Assembly: GCA_963575745.1 (NCBI GenBank)
Contig: CAUYUJ010003931.1
Coordinates: forward strand, 2,501-66,500
DNA length: 64,000 nucleotides
Origin: Prorocentrum cordatum
Taxonomy: Eukaryota > Sar > Dinophyceae > Prorocentrales > Prorocentraceae
Direction: 5' to 3'
In this document: positions 10,505 to 20,281 of the stretch, piece after piece
Layout: every line of letters begins with the position of its first letter
Position numbering within the stretch: position 1 is the first letter of the stretch
Position numbers and translations under genes: made by a program
The notes under the pieces: generated by a model
Database searches by the model: none
What the model saw: only the letters and a program-made list of their open reading frames with translations
What the model was told of the DNA's origin: nothing

Positions 10505-11095
10505 AGTTGGGACAATACGGCACCAAGGGCACAAGCGGAGCATCGGAATCTGGCTGCAAATAAACGTTAGCAATACGGGTCGCACTCATTTCTGTCCACT
10601 GAGGCTCGCGCGAGCACCTCCGAGCGGACGGGAGTGGAAGAAATGTGAAGTGATGAACGGCGCTCACCTGGAGACGCCCTGAGCTTCGCACGGGATCGGA
10701 CGCATCTTATACGCCCAGCTCGAAACCGCTCCGAATTGCAAGTGTTACAAACCCGCCGCATAGTGCGGGTCGGGCGGAGCGGCTGACGAGCCAACTCCTC
10801 CCGCAGAGGAAAACACTCGTTGACTGCGCATTTTTCTGAAGTTCGCGGGGCCATTACGGCGCCAGGTACACCAGCGGAGCATCGGAATCTCGCGGCAACT
10901 TCCAAATAGACAAACGCGTGCAAAACGGGTCACAATCGTTTCTGTCCACTGAGGCTCGTGCGAGCAACTCCGAGCGAGCGGAGGTTGAAGAAACGTGAAG
11001 CGACGAACGGAGCTCATCTGGAGAGGCCCTGAGCTTCGCAGGGGACCGGAAGCATCTTACACACGCAGCTCGGACTGTCTCCAACACAGCAAATC
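10505..11095 (+). repeat. 339-bp direct duplication
   Basis: A segment with GAGCATCGGAATCT, TTTCTGTCCACTGAGGCTCG and CTGAGCTTCGCA occurs at about 10,510-10,740 and again at about 10,850-11,090, offset by about 339 bp and diverged. Nothing coding was recognised. The CTGAGGCTCG(C/T)GCGAGCA part can fold into a short hairpin. Confidence 0.6.
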
Positions 11096-11296
11096 ATACT
11101 GTCGTATAAACGGGTGGGCGGGACAGGGAACCATCAATCACACTAGCTTGCCCTGTTTGTCACAGAGTGGCCTGCGCCCTCAGGCACCGAACGGGGCTGG
11201 CGGCGGCGATGGGCAGCCTGTTGAATGAGCCCCGACTCTCTGGGTGAAGGAGAGACTTCGCCGTTTGGAATATTTTTGCAGATCGCCGACGCATTC

Positions 11297-11636
11297 CTGA
11301 GGATCTTGCCTGACTTCTCGTAGCGCCTGCCACTGCGCGGCGCAAGCCACCTGCCGCACTTCTGGATCGTCTCGAGGTCGAGGACGCACAGGTGCATGGC
11401 CGAGGTGGCGTCCCCGTGGCAGGGCTGAGTGGGGCGCGACGTGGAGGGGCTCCAGCTCGGTCCTCTCCGCGCCCCACAGGATGAGCCGCTGGTGCTCGCC
11501 GAGGGTGAGCGGCGCGAGCACGGGCTGGCCCGGAAGGGCGGCACGCTGGAGGGCAAGCACAAGCAGCGCCTCCAAGACGAACTCGAACCCGAGGCCCCTC
11601 GAGGCTGGCGAAGATGGCGTCGTCGAGCTCCCCGCT
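11297..11636 (-). pseudogene. Unrecognised minus-strand gene segment, exon-like, frame-shifted
   Basis: On the minus strand GC-rich third positions mark coding sequence in three successive frames. First is a 13-residue piece, SGELDDAIFASLE, directly after an acceptor (CGTTCAAG). Then, one base on, GFEFVLEALLVLALQRAALP and more as far as about 11,430. Then HGDATSAMHLCVLDLETIQK and more as far as about 11,297, where CTCAG meets GA, a possible GA donor. Two one-base shifts within about 340 bp mean either a decaying copy, assembly errors in homopolymers, or very short introns. The middle part is hydrophobic and helical. No family is recognised. It lies downstream of the 12.1 and 12.4-kb segments and may belong to the same gene. 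Confidence 0.45.
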
Positions 11637-11940
11637 CTTGAACGAAGGATTGCAAAAAAGCCCAAGGATTGCAAACAAAAAAACCCAGCTTGAACGAAGG
11701 ACTGCAAAAAAACCCAAGGATTGCAACAAAAAAACACCCAGGATTGCAAAACAAAACCCAGGATTGCAAAAGAAAAAAAACCTTGAACGAAGGGTTTTTC
11801 TGCAATCCTTGGCTTTTTTTTGCAATCCTTCGTTCGAGGGTTTTTCTGCAATCCTTCGTTCGAGGGTTTTTGTTGCAATCCTTGGGTTTTTTTTGCAATC
11901 CTTCGTTCGAGGGATTTTTTTTGCAATCCTTCGGCCGGCC
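11637..11940. repeat. Inverted array of GCAATCCTTCGTTCGAGGG units
   Basis: The 5' half holds 7 units reading GAACGAAGGATTGCAAAAA or CCAAGGATTGCAAAA on the plus strand. From about 11,780 the units flip to TGCAATCCTTCGTTCGAGGG. The array is thus a large foldback with its axis near 11,785. It sits between two coding segments of the same strand (11,297-11,636 and 11,940-12,082), so it would be an intron or an insertion in one. Confidence 0.8.
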
Positions 11941-12082
11941 GCCCCGCGGGGCGCCCGCGCACCGCGCGGAGGCCCGCCCGCGCAGCCGCAGCCGCGGCCG
12001 CCGCGCGCACGAGCCCGGGGGCGACGGGACGATCACGGCCGCACCCGGGGCGGCCCTGGTCCACGGCGCCACGGCGTCCCCC
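11940..12082 (-). CDS. Possible exon of unrecognised minus-strand gene
   Basis: On the minus strand the sequence after ATTCCGAG (ending 12,083) is open, with almost every third position G or C. It encodes a stretch containing GDAVAPWTRAAPGAAVIVPS before turning Arg-rich, and runs into the inverted array at about 11,940. It lies between a GGA/TCC block upstream and the array downstream. The acceptor ends AG followed by G, like the secure exons of the TPR gene. GC content is extreme, so the frame bias is weaker evidence than usual. No family is recognised. Confidence 0.3.
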
Positions 12083-12089
12083 CTCGGAA

Positions 12090-12288
12090 TACCTCCTCCT
12101 CCTCCTCCTCCTCCTCCTCCTCCTGGAGGAGGAGGAGGAGGAGGAGGAGGGTGAGGAGGAGGAGGAGGAGGAGGAGGAGGAGGAGGAGGAGGAGGGGGTG
12201 GAGGAGGAGGAGGAGGAGGAGGAGGAGGAGGAGGAGGAGGAGGAGGAGGAGGAGGAGGAGGAGGAGGGGGAGGAGGAGGAGGATGCGG
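12090..12288. repeat. (TCC)/(GGA) trinucleotide tract
   Basis: About ten TCC units turn directly into about 50 GGA units, forming a foldback at the switch point (12,122-12,127). On the minus strand the GGA part reads as TCC and would supply a polypyrimidine-rich stretch upstream of the possible exon at 12,082. Confidence 0.9.
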
Positions 12289-12369
12289 AGCGTCTCGGTC
12301 GGCCGCGCGAACATCAGCGAGCCGCCCTGGGACAAGCGCCCCCGACAGCGAAAAAGTTTATGTTATACC

Positions 12370-12672
12370 CTTCTTCGCCCGTTGAGAGCAGGACGTGCTG
12401 CACCGCGGAGGCCAGGCCGCTGAGCGCCGAGGGAAGGGAGCCGTCGTTCCGGAACGCGGCCGCCAGCGCCGCCGCCTCCCGCGGGCAGGGGTCCTCCGAC
12501 ACCGGGGGGTCGTCCAGGCGGAGGCTCTGGAGCGACCGACGGCAGCGCGGGAGCACGCGGGGCCCCCCTGCCGAGCGCGGGCTCGAACATCGCCGCGTAT
12601 GTAGAGCTCTCCGAGGCAGGTCACGAGCACGCTGTCGAGGCTCTCCTCGTCCTTGGCCAATCTGCTCATGGA
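12370..12672 (-). pseudogene. Unrecognised minus-strand gene segment with frame changes
   Basis: After GGGCCAG (ending 12,673) the minus strand is open with GC-rich third positions. The order is MSRLAKDEESLDSVLVTCLG, then a one-base shift into AMFEPALGRG, then a second shift at the run of six G and four C (about 12,562-12,571) into RSLQSLRLDDPPVSEDPCPR and ALAAAFRNDGSLPSALSGLA. The coding signal stops about 12,380. The second shift falls in a homopolymer, which favours an assembly or sequencing error over real decay. It could be the next gene downstream of the TPR gene, or later exons of it. A phase-0 join to the TPR exon ending at 14,180 is possible but unproven. No family is recognised. Confidence 0.45.
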
Positions 12673-12689
12673 CTGGCCCCGCGCTGGCG

Positions 12690-12990
12690 CCCAGGCTTTG
12701 AGCTCCCCTTTCCGTCCTCCCCTCTTCCGTCCTCCCCTCCTCTTCCGTCCTCCGCCCTCTTCTTCCTTCCCCTCCATTTCTTCTCCCCTCCCCCCACATT
12801 CCTCTCTCCATTGCCTCCCAATCCCCTTCTTCTCGAAGAGCAAAATGATATGTCTTATTCGCGATCACGCCCGTTACCGGTCCTGCCAGGCCCCACCCCT
12901 CCCACACCCGCCCAACCCCCCAGTCACCGTCACGATTCGCGCCGGCGCCATCTGGGAATTATGGGCGCGAATCGTGACGCTATCGCTCTC
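12690..12990. other. Polypyrimidine stretch and inverted repeat
   Basis: A pyrimidine-rich tract (12,695-12,830) is followed by an inverted repeat: GTCACGATTCGCGCC near 12,930 and its complement GGCGCGAATCGTGAC near 12,970, with a loop of about 23 nt. No gene is seen. Confidence 0.55.
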
Positions 12991-13029
12991 TCGCTCCCTG
13001 GTCACGCACGACATCGCCAGGGGATATGC

Positions 13030-13195
13030 AGTCATCGTGCTACCACAAAGAACGCGTAGTAAAGAACTAACAGGTTTTCTGGTCACGGCTGGCTCAGGCC
13101 ACAAGGCTGCCTCACGACATGAATCGAAGGGACGGCCCCCAAACCCGAGCCACTCCTGAGCCCAAAACGGTTCTTGTTTCAGCGTCTTCGCTGTA
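13030..13195 (+). repeat. Dispersed repeat (CAGTCATCGTGCTACCA ... TTTCAGCG)
   Basis: The order CAGTC(A/G)TCGTGCTACCA, then GGGACGGCC-like sequence, then GAGCCCAAA(A/G)CGGT and a CTTCAGCG/TTTCAGCG end is shared with 31,590-31,710. A weaker form of the last part lies near 55,200 (GAACCCAAAGCTGCC). The repeat is diverged and has no coding content. Confidence 0.5.
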
Positions 13196-13206
13196 GAACA
13201 ATTGTC

Positions 13207-13278
13207 TCAAGGCTCCCGCGCCCAGCGGACGCTGCGAACCCAGGGGGCTCTCGGCGGCGCCTGGCAGCTCTCGGAAGC
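13207..13278 (-). CDS. TPR gene, probable last exon
   Basis: This is 24 codons including a TGA stop, starting after CTCTCGAAG, which follows a pyrimidine-rich stretch on the minus strand. It joins in phase 0 to the exon ending at 14,180. Third positions are mostly G or C. The peptide begins ASESCQAPPRAP and has no known motif. An alternative is that the exon ends earlier at TGCCAG before GC and the gene continues to the segments at 12.4-11.3 kb. Confidence 0.45.
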   Translation of the reverse strand, partial: ASESCQAPPRAPWVRSVRWAREP

Positions 13279-16200
13279 CTTCGAGAGGGTGCTCGGACGA
13301 CTACGACGACGACGACGAGGAGGAGGAGGAGGAGGAGGAAGAGGAGGAGGAGTTGAAGGAGTAAGAATGCCAAGCGCTACACGAGGGAGAACTCCTTAGA
13401 ACACTCTCGGCGAGGCACATCTGCTGGAAGGCATCCCGAGGCTGGAAAACCACCGAGTAGAAAGAGGACCAGTCGCCACACAGGGAGAAAAGGGACGATG
13501 AGGACATCCTCGGTGCCTTGACTGTATCCCTGGATCCCCTTTCTTACCTTCCTTTATGGAGAAGACCGAGGACGAGAAGAAGGAGAAGAAAGAGGAGGAG
13601 AAGGAGAAGGAGGAGCTGTGAGTTGAGCTATCCGTCAGTACGAGGGGGATGATGATGATGGCATTGATGATGATGGTGATGATGATGATCATCAGGATGA
13701 TGAATATGATGGTTATGATGATGATGCGGATGCTGATGCTGATGCTGCTGATGATGCTGCTGATGATGATGATTATGATGATGATGACGATGATGATGAT
13801 GATCATCATCATCATGATGATGATGATCATGATGGGGAGGAGCAGGAGGACGAGGAACCATACGAGGAGCTATACGAGAAGACGAGGAGAAGGAGGAACA
13901 TCAGGAGGAGGAGGAGGAGAAGAAGAAGAAGAAGGATGATGATAAAGACGAGGAAAAAGAAGGATAATAAGGAATAACAGCAGAAGGAGGAAGGAGGAGA
14001 AGAAGGATGACGAGAAAGACGAGGAGGATAAAAGGAGGAGGAGGAGAAGGAAGAGCTGCAGAAAGAGGAGAAGAGGGAGGAGGAGGAGACGGAGGAGGAG
14101 GAGGCGGACGAGGAGGAGGAGGAAGAGGACAAAGAGAAGGATGAGGTGGTGGACGAGGAGAGGGAGATGAGGAGCAGGCCTCAACCACGGAGCTGGCATC
14201 CGGGGGCCGCTCCAGCTCGGCGCGCAGGCGCCTCAAGGGCACGCTGTCAGGCTGCCGCTGCAGCCCGGCCCTGCGGCGAGGAAGGGGGGGGATGTCAGGA
14301 GGCACCTCCTCCTCCTCCTCCTCCTCCTCCTCTTTCTCCTCCCCCTCCTCCTCCTCCTCCTTCCGCCTCTCCTCCTCCTCCTCCTCCTCCTCCTCCTCCT
14401 CCTCCTCCTCCTCTCTCGTCCTGCCTCGTCGTCGTCATCCTCCTCCTCCTCCTTTTCCGTCGTCCCTCCTCCTCTTCCTCCCTCGTCCTCCTGACTGCTG
14501 CGAGATTTCGCCAGGCGGCCCCCCTGGCCGATACCCGCCCCTTCCGCCCTCCTGCTCCTCTTCTCCAGCCGACCCCTGCCAGGCCATGGGCCCTCCGTGG
14601 CGCGCGGCGAGAAGCCCCCAGCGCACGGCTGCAGAACGCAGGACACAAGGGGCACGCGCACAAGTTCGAGCAGTGCAGGCTTCCCTCTGGAATTTTGCAA
14701 ACCTGCCGCGCAGGGGCTGCAAGGTCAACAATCCTCGGCGAGACACTGGCGGCCGCCCTGCGGACAGATCCACGTGTCCGGCATGCAGCTCCTCAAGAAC
14801 ATTCTGCTTCTCTGGTCGCGACGGGCGCTGTCCCCGCATGGCCAATGACTCCTCCTGGGAATTTCCGGCTCGCCACTGCCGTGCGCAATCCCAATCTTGA
14901 GGGGATACCGGAAGCCAGGAACGGCATGCGGAGAGAGGCTCAGACTTTTGTGCCGAAAGCGTATGTAAAAGGCGACGCCCTTCTGGGTGCTGCCTGGCGC
15001 TGCGCCGACAGCGCCGCTGCGAGGCACCGGTGCCGCAGCTGCGGCTTTTGCGCTCCGCGCATCGCTCGACATGTACGGCTCTGGCGCTTCAGGCTGAGCT
15101 TGGTCGAGGCCCGCATGTTTATGTGTGTGTGTGTGTGTGCGTGTGAGATGCTGGTGCATATTCCGAGGTCCGCTTCGCTCCTTTAGAGGGTATTTTGTGA
15201 CACTCAGCTGATGGCGCCAAGGTCTGCTTTCGGTGGGCGGCTTCGTGTGCATATGTACTCCACCGGAGAGATCCCTTTGCAAGTCAACTTGCTTGTCTTT
15301 CACGTTTCCGATGCAAAACGGGACTGCCACATCTGTTGCATCTGAGTTTGTTGCGCTCTTCCTTAGTGTAAGCCTTCGAGCATGTCCAGTCGACTCCTTG
15401 CGTAGCACATTCTCGGACTGCCAAAATTGGGCGCCCGAGTTGTCTGGGGTAACTCGGGTCCGGGGTAACTCGGGTTTGGATTCCCGAAAAAGGAATCCGA
15501 GTTAGCCCTGACCCGAATTACCCCTGATGACTCGGGGCTCTGGACGCCCGAGTTATCCGGGGTAACTCGGGTCCGGGGTAACTCAGGCTTGGATTCCCGA
15601 CAAACGAACCCGAGTTATCCCTGACCCGAGTTACCCCTGATGATTCGGGGCTCTGGACGCCCGAGTTATCCGGGGTAACTCGGGTCCGGGGTAACTCGGG
15701 CTTGGATTCCCGACAAGCGAACCCGAGTTATCCCTGACCCGAATTACCCCTGATGATTCGGGGCTCTGGACGCCCGAGTTATCCGGGGTAACTCGGGTCC
15801 GGGGTAACTCAGGCTTGGATTCCCGACAATCGAACCCGAGTTATCCCTGACCCGAATTACCCCTGATGATTCGGGGCTCTGGACGCCCGAGTTATCCGGG
15901 GTAACTCGGGTCCGGGGTAACTCGGGCTTGGATTCCCGACGAGCGAACCCGAGTTATCCCTGACCCGAGTTACCCCTGATGATTCGGGGCTCTGGACGCC
16001 CGAGTTATCCGGGGTAACTCGGGTCCGGGGTAACTCAGGCTTGGATTCCCGACAAACGAACCCGAGTTATCCCTGACCCGAGTTACCCCTGATGATTCGG
16101 GGCTCTGGACGCCCGAGTTATCCGGGGTAACTCGGGTCTGGGGTAACTCGGGTTTGGATTCCCGACAAACGAACCCGAGTTGTCCCTGACCCGAGTTACC

Positions 16201-19200
16201 CCTGATGATTCGGGGCTCTGAACAGATGTTGCCCCAAACCAACAGCGACCGCTGTTGGGCAGGCGGCCTTCTGCCTCGAGTGGACACCGGCCGCGGCGGC
16301 GTGGACAGCGAGTCCTGTTCAAAGGAACCAGATCCGCTGTTGGGCATTGTGCCCATTCTTTCCGTGCCCATTTCGTTCGTGCAGATTCTCCCGATGCGAG
16401 CAGCCCGCCGCGGGCGCCGCGGGGTGCGTCGCGATGCGGGGCCGTCGACGGCTCGCGAGCCTCGTTGACCGATGCGCAGGAGCCCGCCGCCGGGGCCGAC
16501 GTGTCCTCTTCGGCGCAGCCAGCCCGCGATTTGCTCCGCTTCCGTGCCCATGGGTCGCTGGAAGGCCAGGGGCGTGTCGCGAGTGCGTCGCGAGGCGGGT
16601 CGCGCGTGGGTCGCGGGGTGGATCGCGGGTCAGCTCGCTGCGAGCTGACCCGCGACACCACAGCGCAGCAAGAATTGGCACCGCAGAACCCCCCTTCGGC
16701 CACGCACCCAGGGACAATGCAAGACCACTCGGCCTCCTCACCCTGATAGTTCCGAGATTGGTACCCTCGATATCGCTCTCTGTCGCTCCCTCCCGCCCTC
16801 CCCAGACACCTGGCTGCTCCAATTCTTTCGATGCGTGGGCCCCAGAGATCAGGACCACTTTCCTACGGCTGGCTTTTTGCCCCGAGTGTTTTTGTTTGAA
16901 GGCCCTGAGGCCCTGCGACGGCTCCCGGAGGACGAACACAGACGGACACCGCCCGCTACAATCTCTGCATTCTCTTTGGAGCGTCGGATCTCTGGGTCCG
17001 CGAGCCTGCTCCCTCCCGAACTTGGTGGCGCGCACACGGGGGAGGGGGGAAGGGGGTGGGGGGAAGGCTTCGTGCAGGCTGCTTCTTAGGAAGGCGCCGG
17101 CCTTCGATCTATAGACCAGGCTCGCGCCTCTTTAGCAGCAGCCCCATTCTAAAAAACACTCCCCCATCCCCCTGCCCCTCATTGCGCGCAGCCGACCCTC
17201 GCCCGCCCCCCCCGCCTCCCACACCCCTTCCCGCCCTCCGACCCCGCCCTCCCCCCCGACCCTCGCTCCCGCTCTCTTCCCCATCGGGCGGCGGGATGCA
17301 GCAAGGAGAGCGGGATCCTTTTGGGAGCGTCGCCTCCCTGGGTCCGCGAGCCTGCTCCTAACCAGCTTCGAACGTATTCCTATCCCTAAGATGGGCGAGC
17401 AAAAAGCGAAGACAATCTTAGGGATAGGCCCTCAGAAACTGAAGGAATCCTTAAGATCGGCATCGAGGTGAGGTGATGTCAAACATAGGGATAAGGATAA
17501 GGATATGTTTCAACCTGGTAAAACCTCTGAGATCCGGCTGCTCCAGGGAATGCCCTGGGCGCCGCGGCCGTCTCCGAGCGGTCTGGAACGCTCCGAGAGC
17601 GTTCCGGGACGCCCTCAGAGCGGATGTCTTGTCGTCCAGGCCCCGTCCGAGCACTCGGCGCGCTCCAGCAGACGCCAGGAAGTGGCACCGGGCCGCTCAG
17701 AGCCAGGCCTGCTGCCAGCGGTGCTTCTCGTCTGGGCTCAACGAGAGGCGCGCGCGAAGAGCGTGCCGTCGTCTCGCTGACTCCCGCCCTCCGTCTCTCA
17801 CTGCCTGTTAGCTGTCTCTCTCGCCTTCTCTCTATTTCTCTTTTGCTCGTGGTTTACAATTGTTCATGTATGTGTTGTCTCCCTTTCTCTCACTATGCAC
17901 ATATGTAGATATATGTGTATAGCCAGAAAAAGACTGCTAGATATTAGAAATGTCGCGCGCGCTTCGCGCGCGCTCAAGGTTCTCTGCGATCCCAGTTCGC
18001 AGTGACAAGTCGAGGGTTGGGCGACGATTGCGGATGAGCCTTTTCTTCCGACGGCGCTACGGGAGCACGTGCATAGTAGACGGCGCTGACCTGCGCACGG
18101 AGGTCTCCAGGAGGACGACGCAGGGGACGAGGGGGCGGTTTGGAGGCCGAGGACGTGGAGCAGAGTCCACGGTCGTGATGGCTGGCAAAGATAGCAAGGG
18201 CAGAACGGCAAGGAGGGGCAAGAGCAGAAGGAGAAACGGAGCCTCTGACAACAAATAAATAATTATCCCCGTGCGACCCTACCTAGGAGTTGGATGATCT
18301 AGGAAAGCAACATCTATATCAAGCTACATTAAGCTAAGATGAAGCTAAGCTAAGATGAAATAAGCTAAGCTAAGATGAGATAAGCAGTGCTAAGCTGAGG
18401 GAACGTCACCGGGGGAACCGCGGGGCGGATACTGGGGGAACCGCCCGGGGCGAGTTGCACTGCCCGGCCCTTTAAGCATACCGAGGAAGAACCCTTCTAG
18501 GCAGAGCCTGGGTAGGGAAAAACAGCAAAGGAGGAAATAGCGGAGGGGCCACGGTGCCCCTCGTCATTGTCCCGCGCTCGCGCCTCCGCAGCTGTCCTGG
18601 TCTCCCCGCGTGGGAGCAGCCGTGGATGAACCTCATGTGGGCCCATCGGGCCAGGCTTTGAGGCCTGGCGGTGGCTTACCTTGGGTAAGCTTCTGGGGAG
18701 CCTTGGTGCCCCCCTCGTCATTGTCCCTCGTCCACGGCCTTCGGCCCATCCTGCCACCGTGCCCCGGGATGCTGGTCAGAGTCAGAGACCTCCTGGATGC
18801 CTGTTTGGGGTCTTTCGGGGAGCCTCCGGGCAAGCCCTTGGAGGCAGTGCTGACGCTCCTCGGGGGCCGACGGCGCGCCTCTTGGGGCCCGGCTGGGGTC
18901 TCTTGAGGGGCTTTCGGGGTCCTCGTGTGGGGATTGTCGGTGGCCTGCGTGCGGTCTCCTAGGTCCTCTCTGGCTCGAGGCCCCGAGAGGTGAGGATCGG
19001 GAGGGGGGGGCCACAGCGACCCTCGTCCACGTGTGCCCCTCCTGGTGGCAGTCTGCCCGTCTTGCCACCGTTCCTGGGTTGCTGGTCTGAGGCCTCCTGA
19101 ATGCCTGTTCGGGTCACTGGGGAAGCCTCTGGGCAGCCTCTTGGAAGCACTGCTGAAGCCTCTTGGGGCGCCTCTCGGCACCTCTCTTGTGCCTCTTGGG

Positions 19201-20237
19201 CCCTCTGGGGGAGTGATTGGGAGCCTGCTGGCGATCTTCGGGGTCCTGACTGGGCGGAAGCCTCCACATTTTGGGGGCCCCTCTTAGGGCCGTCTTGGGC
19301 GGTCCGGGGTGACTCTTGGGCCGTCATGGGGCCTCTATGGTCGTCTTGGGGCCTTCTTGGGGACTTCGTGGACGTCGTGGAGCTCTCTTGGGGGCCTCTG
19401 GGGCGGTCTTGCACGCTGCGAAGATCCAAAAAGCGAAGTTGCTAGGAATGTGCGAATTCCTAGAAAGGAAGGGCACTATTTGCGCCTATTTGGGGCCGTC
19501 TTGGAGCCGTCTTCGAGCGTCTTGGGGGCCTCTTGGGCCGTCTCGACGCCACCTGGTACCGTCCAGAAGCCGTCTTGGCCCGTCTGTGACCTATTTGGAC
19601 GCTACCCCGAAGCTCCGAGGGGGGCCAGGGAAGCTCCGGGGAGGCTCTGGGAAGACCCTGGGGAAGCCCCTCGGGGGGAAGGGGAACTTATTGCATGTCA
19701 GCGGCAGCTGCGGCCTGGGAGGCCCCAGGGTCAGGTTTCCCATATATGAGAGAGACTTCCCCCTCTACTGCTTCTCCCTCTATCCATGCTTTGTCTTCTC
19801 TCTGTATCGCTTCCCCCCTCTCTGCCTTCTTTCGCTCACTGCCCGCCGCCCCCCCCCCCCACACGAAAGTCCTGCAGGATCGGAGGGCTTTCTGCGGCAG
19901 GCCCAGCTGCTGCAGCGCCAGCGCCCTGCTGTAGTGGGCCTTCCCCGCCCCCGCGGCAGAAGGTGGCAAGACGTCGGGGAGCGAGCGAGCGTAAGGTTAG
20001 AAGGAGGCATGGGCGAAGGTTGAGCGCGATGAGTAGTGAACACAAGGAGGAGGGCGATGAGGAGGATGAAACGGGAAGGGGCGTTGTTTGTGTTGAGGCT
20101 GAGGTTGAGGCTGATGTTGGTGATGCTGCTGCTGATGATAATGGTTTCTCCTCCACGCGCGGGCGCAGCCAACACCTGCGCTCCGCCTGGCCGAACGGCG
20201 CCCGGAGGCGCCACCATCGCCTCCCGCACCTCCCCGC

Positions 20238-20281
<44 letters not shown>

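Noticed and set aside
14597-14848. Plus-strand exon in TPR intron 3
   Set aside because: Short plus frames here look partly coding, but minus frames do too, and no acceptor-donor pair fits. The TPR frame is complete without it.
17050-17150. tRNA-like or snRNA-like fold near 17,090
   Set aside because: Some pairing is possible, but there is no cloverleaf with a standard T-loop or CCA-side stem, and no Sm site.
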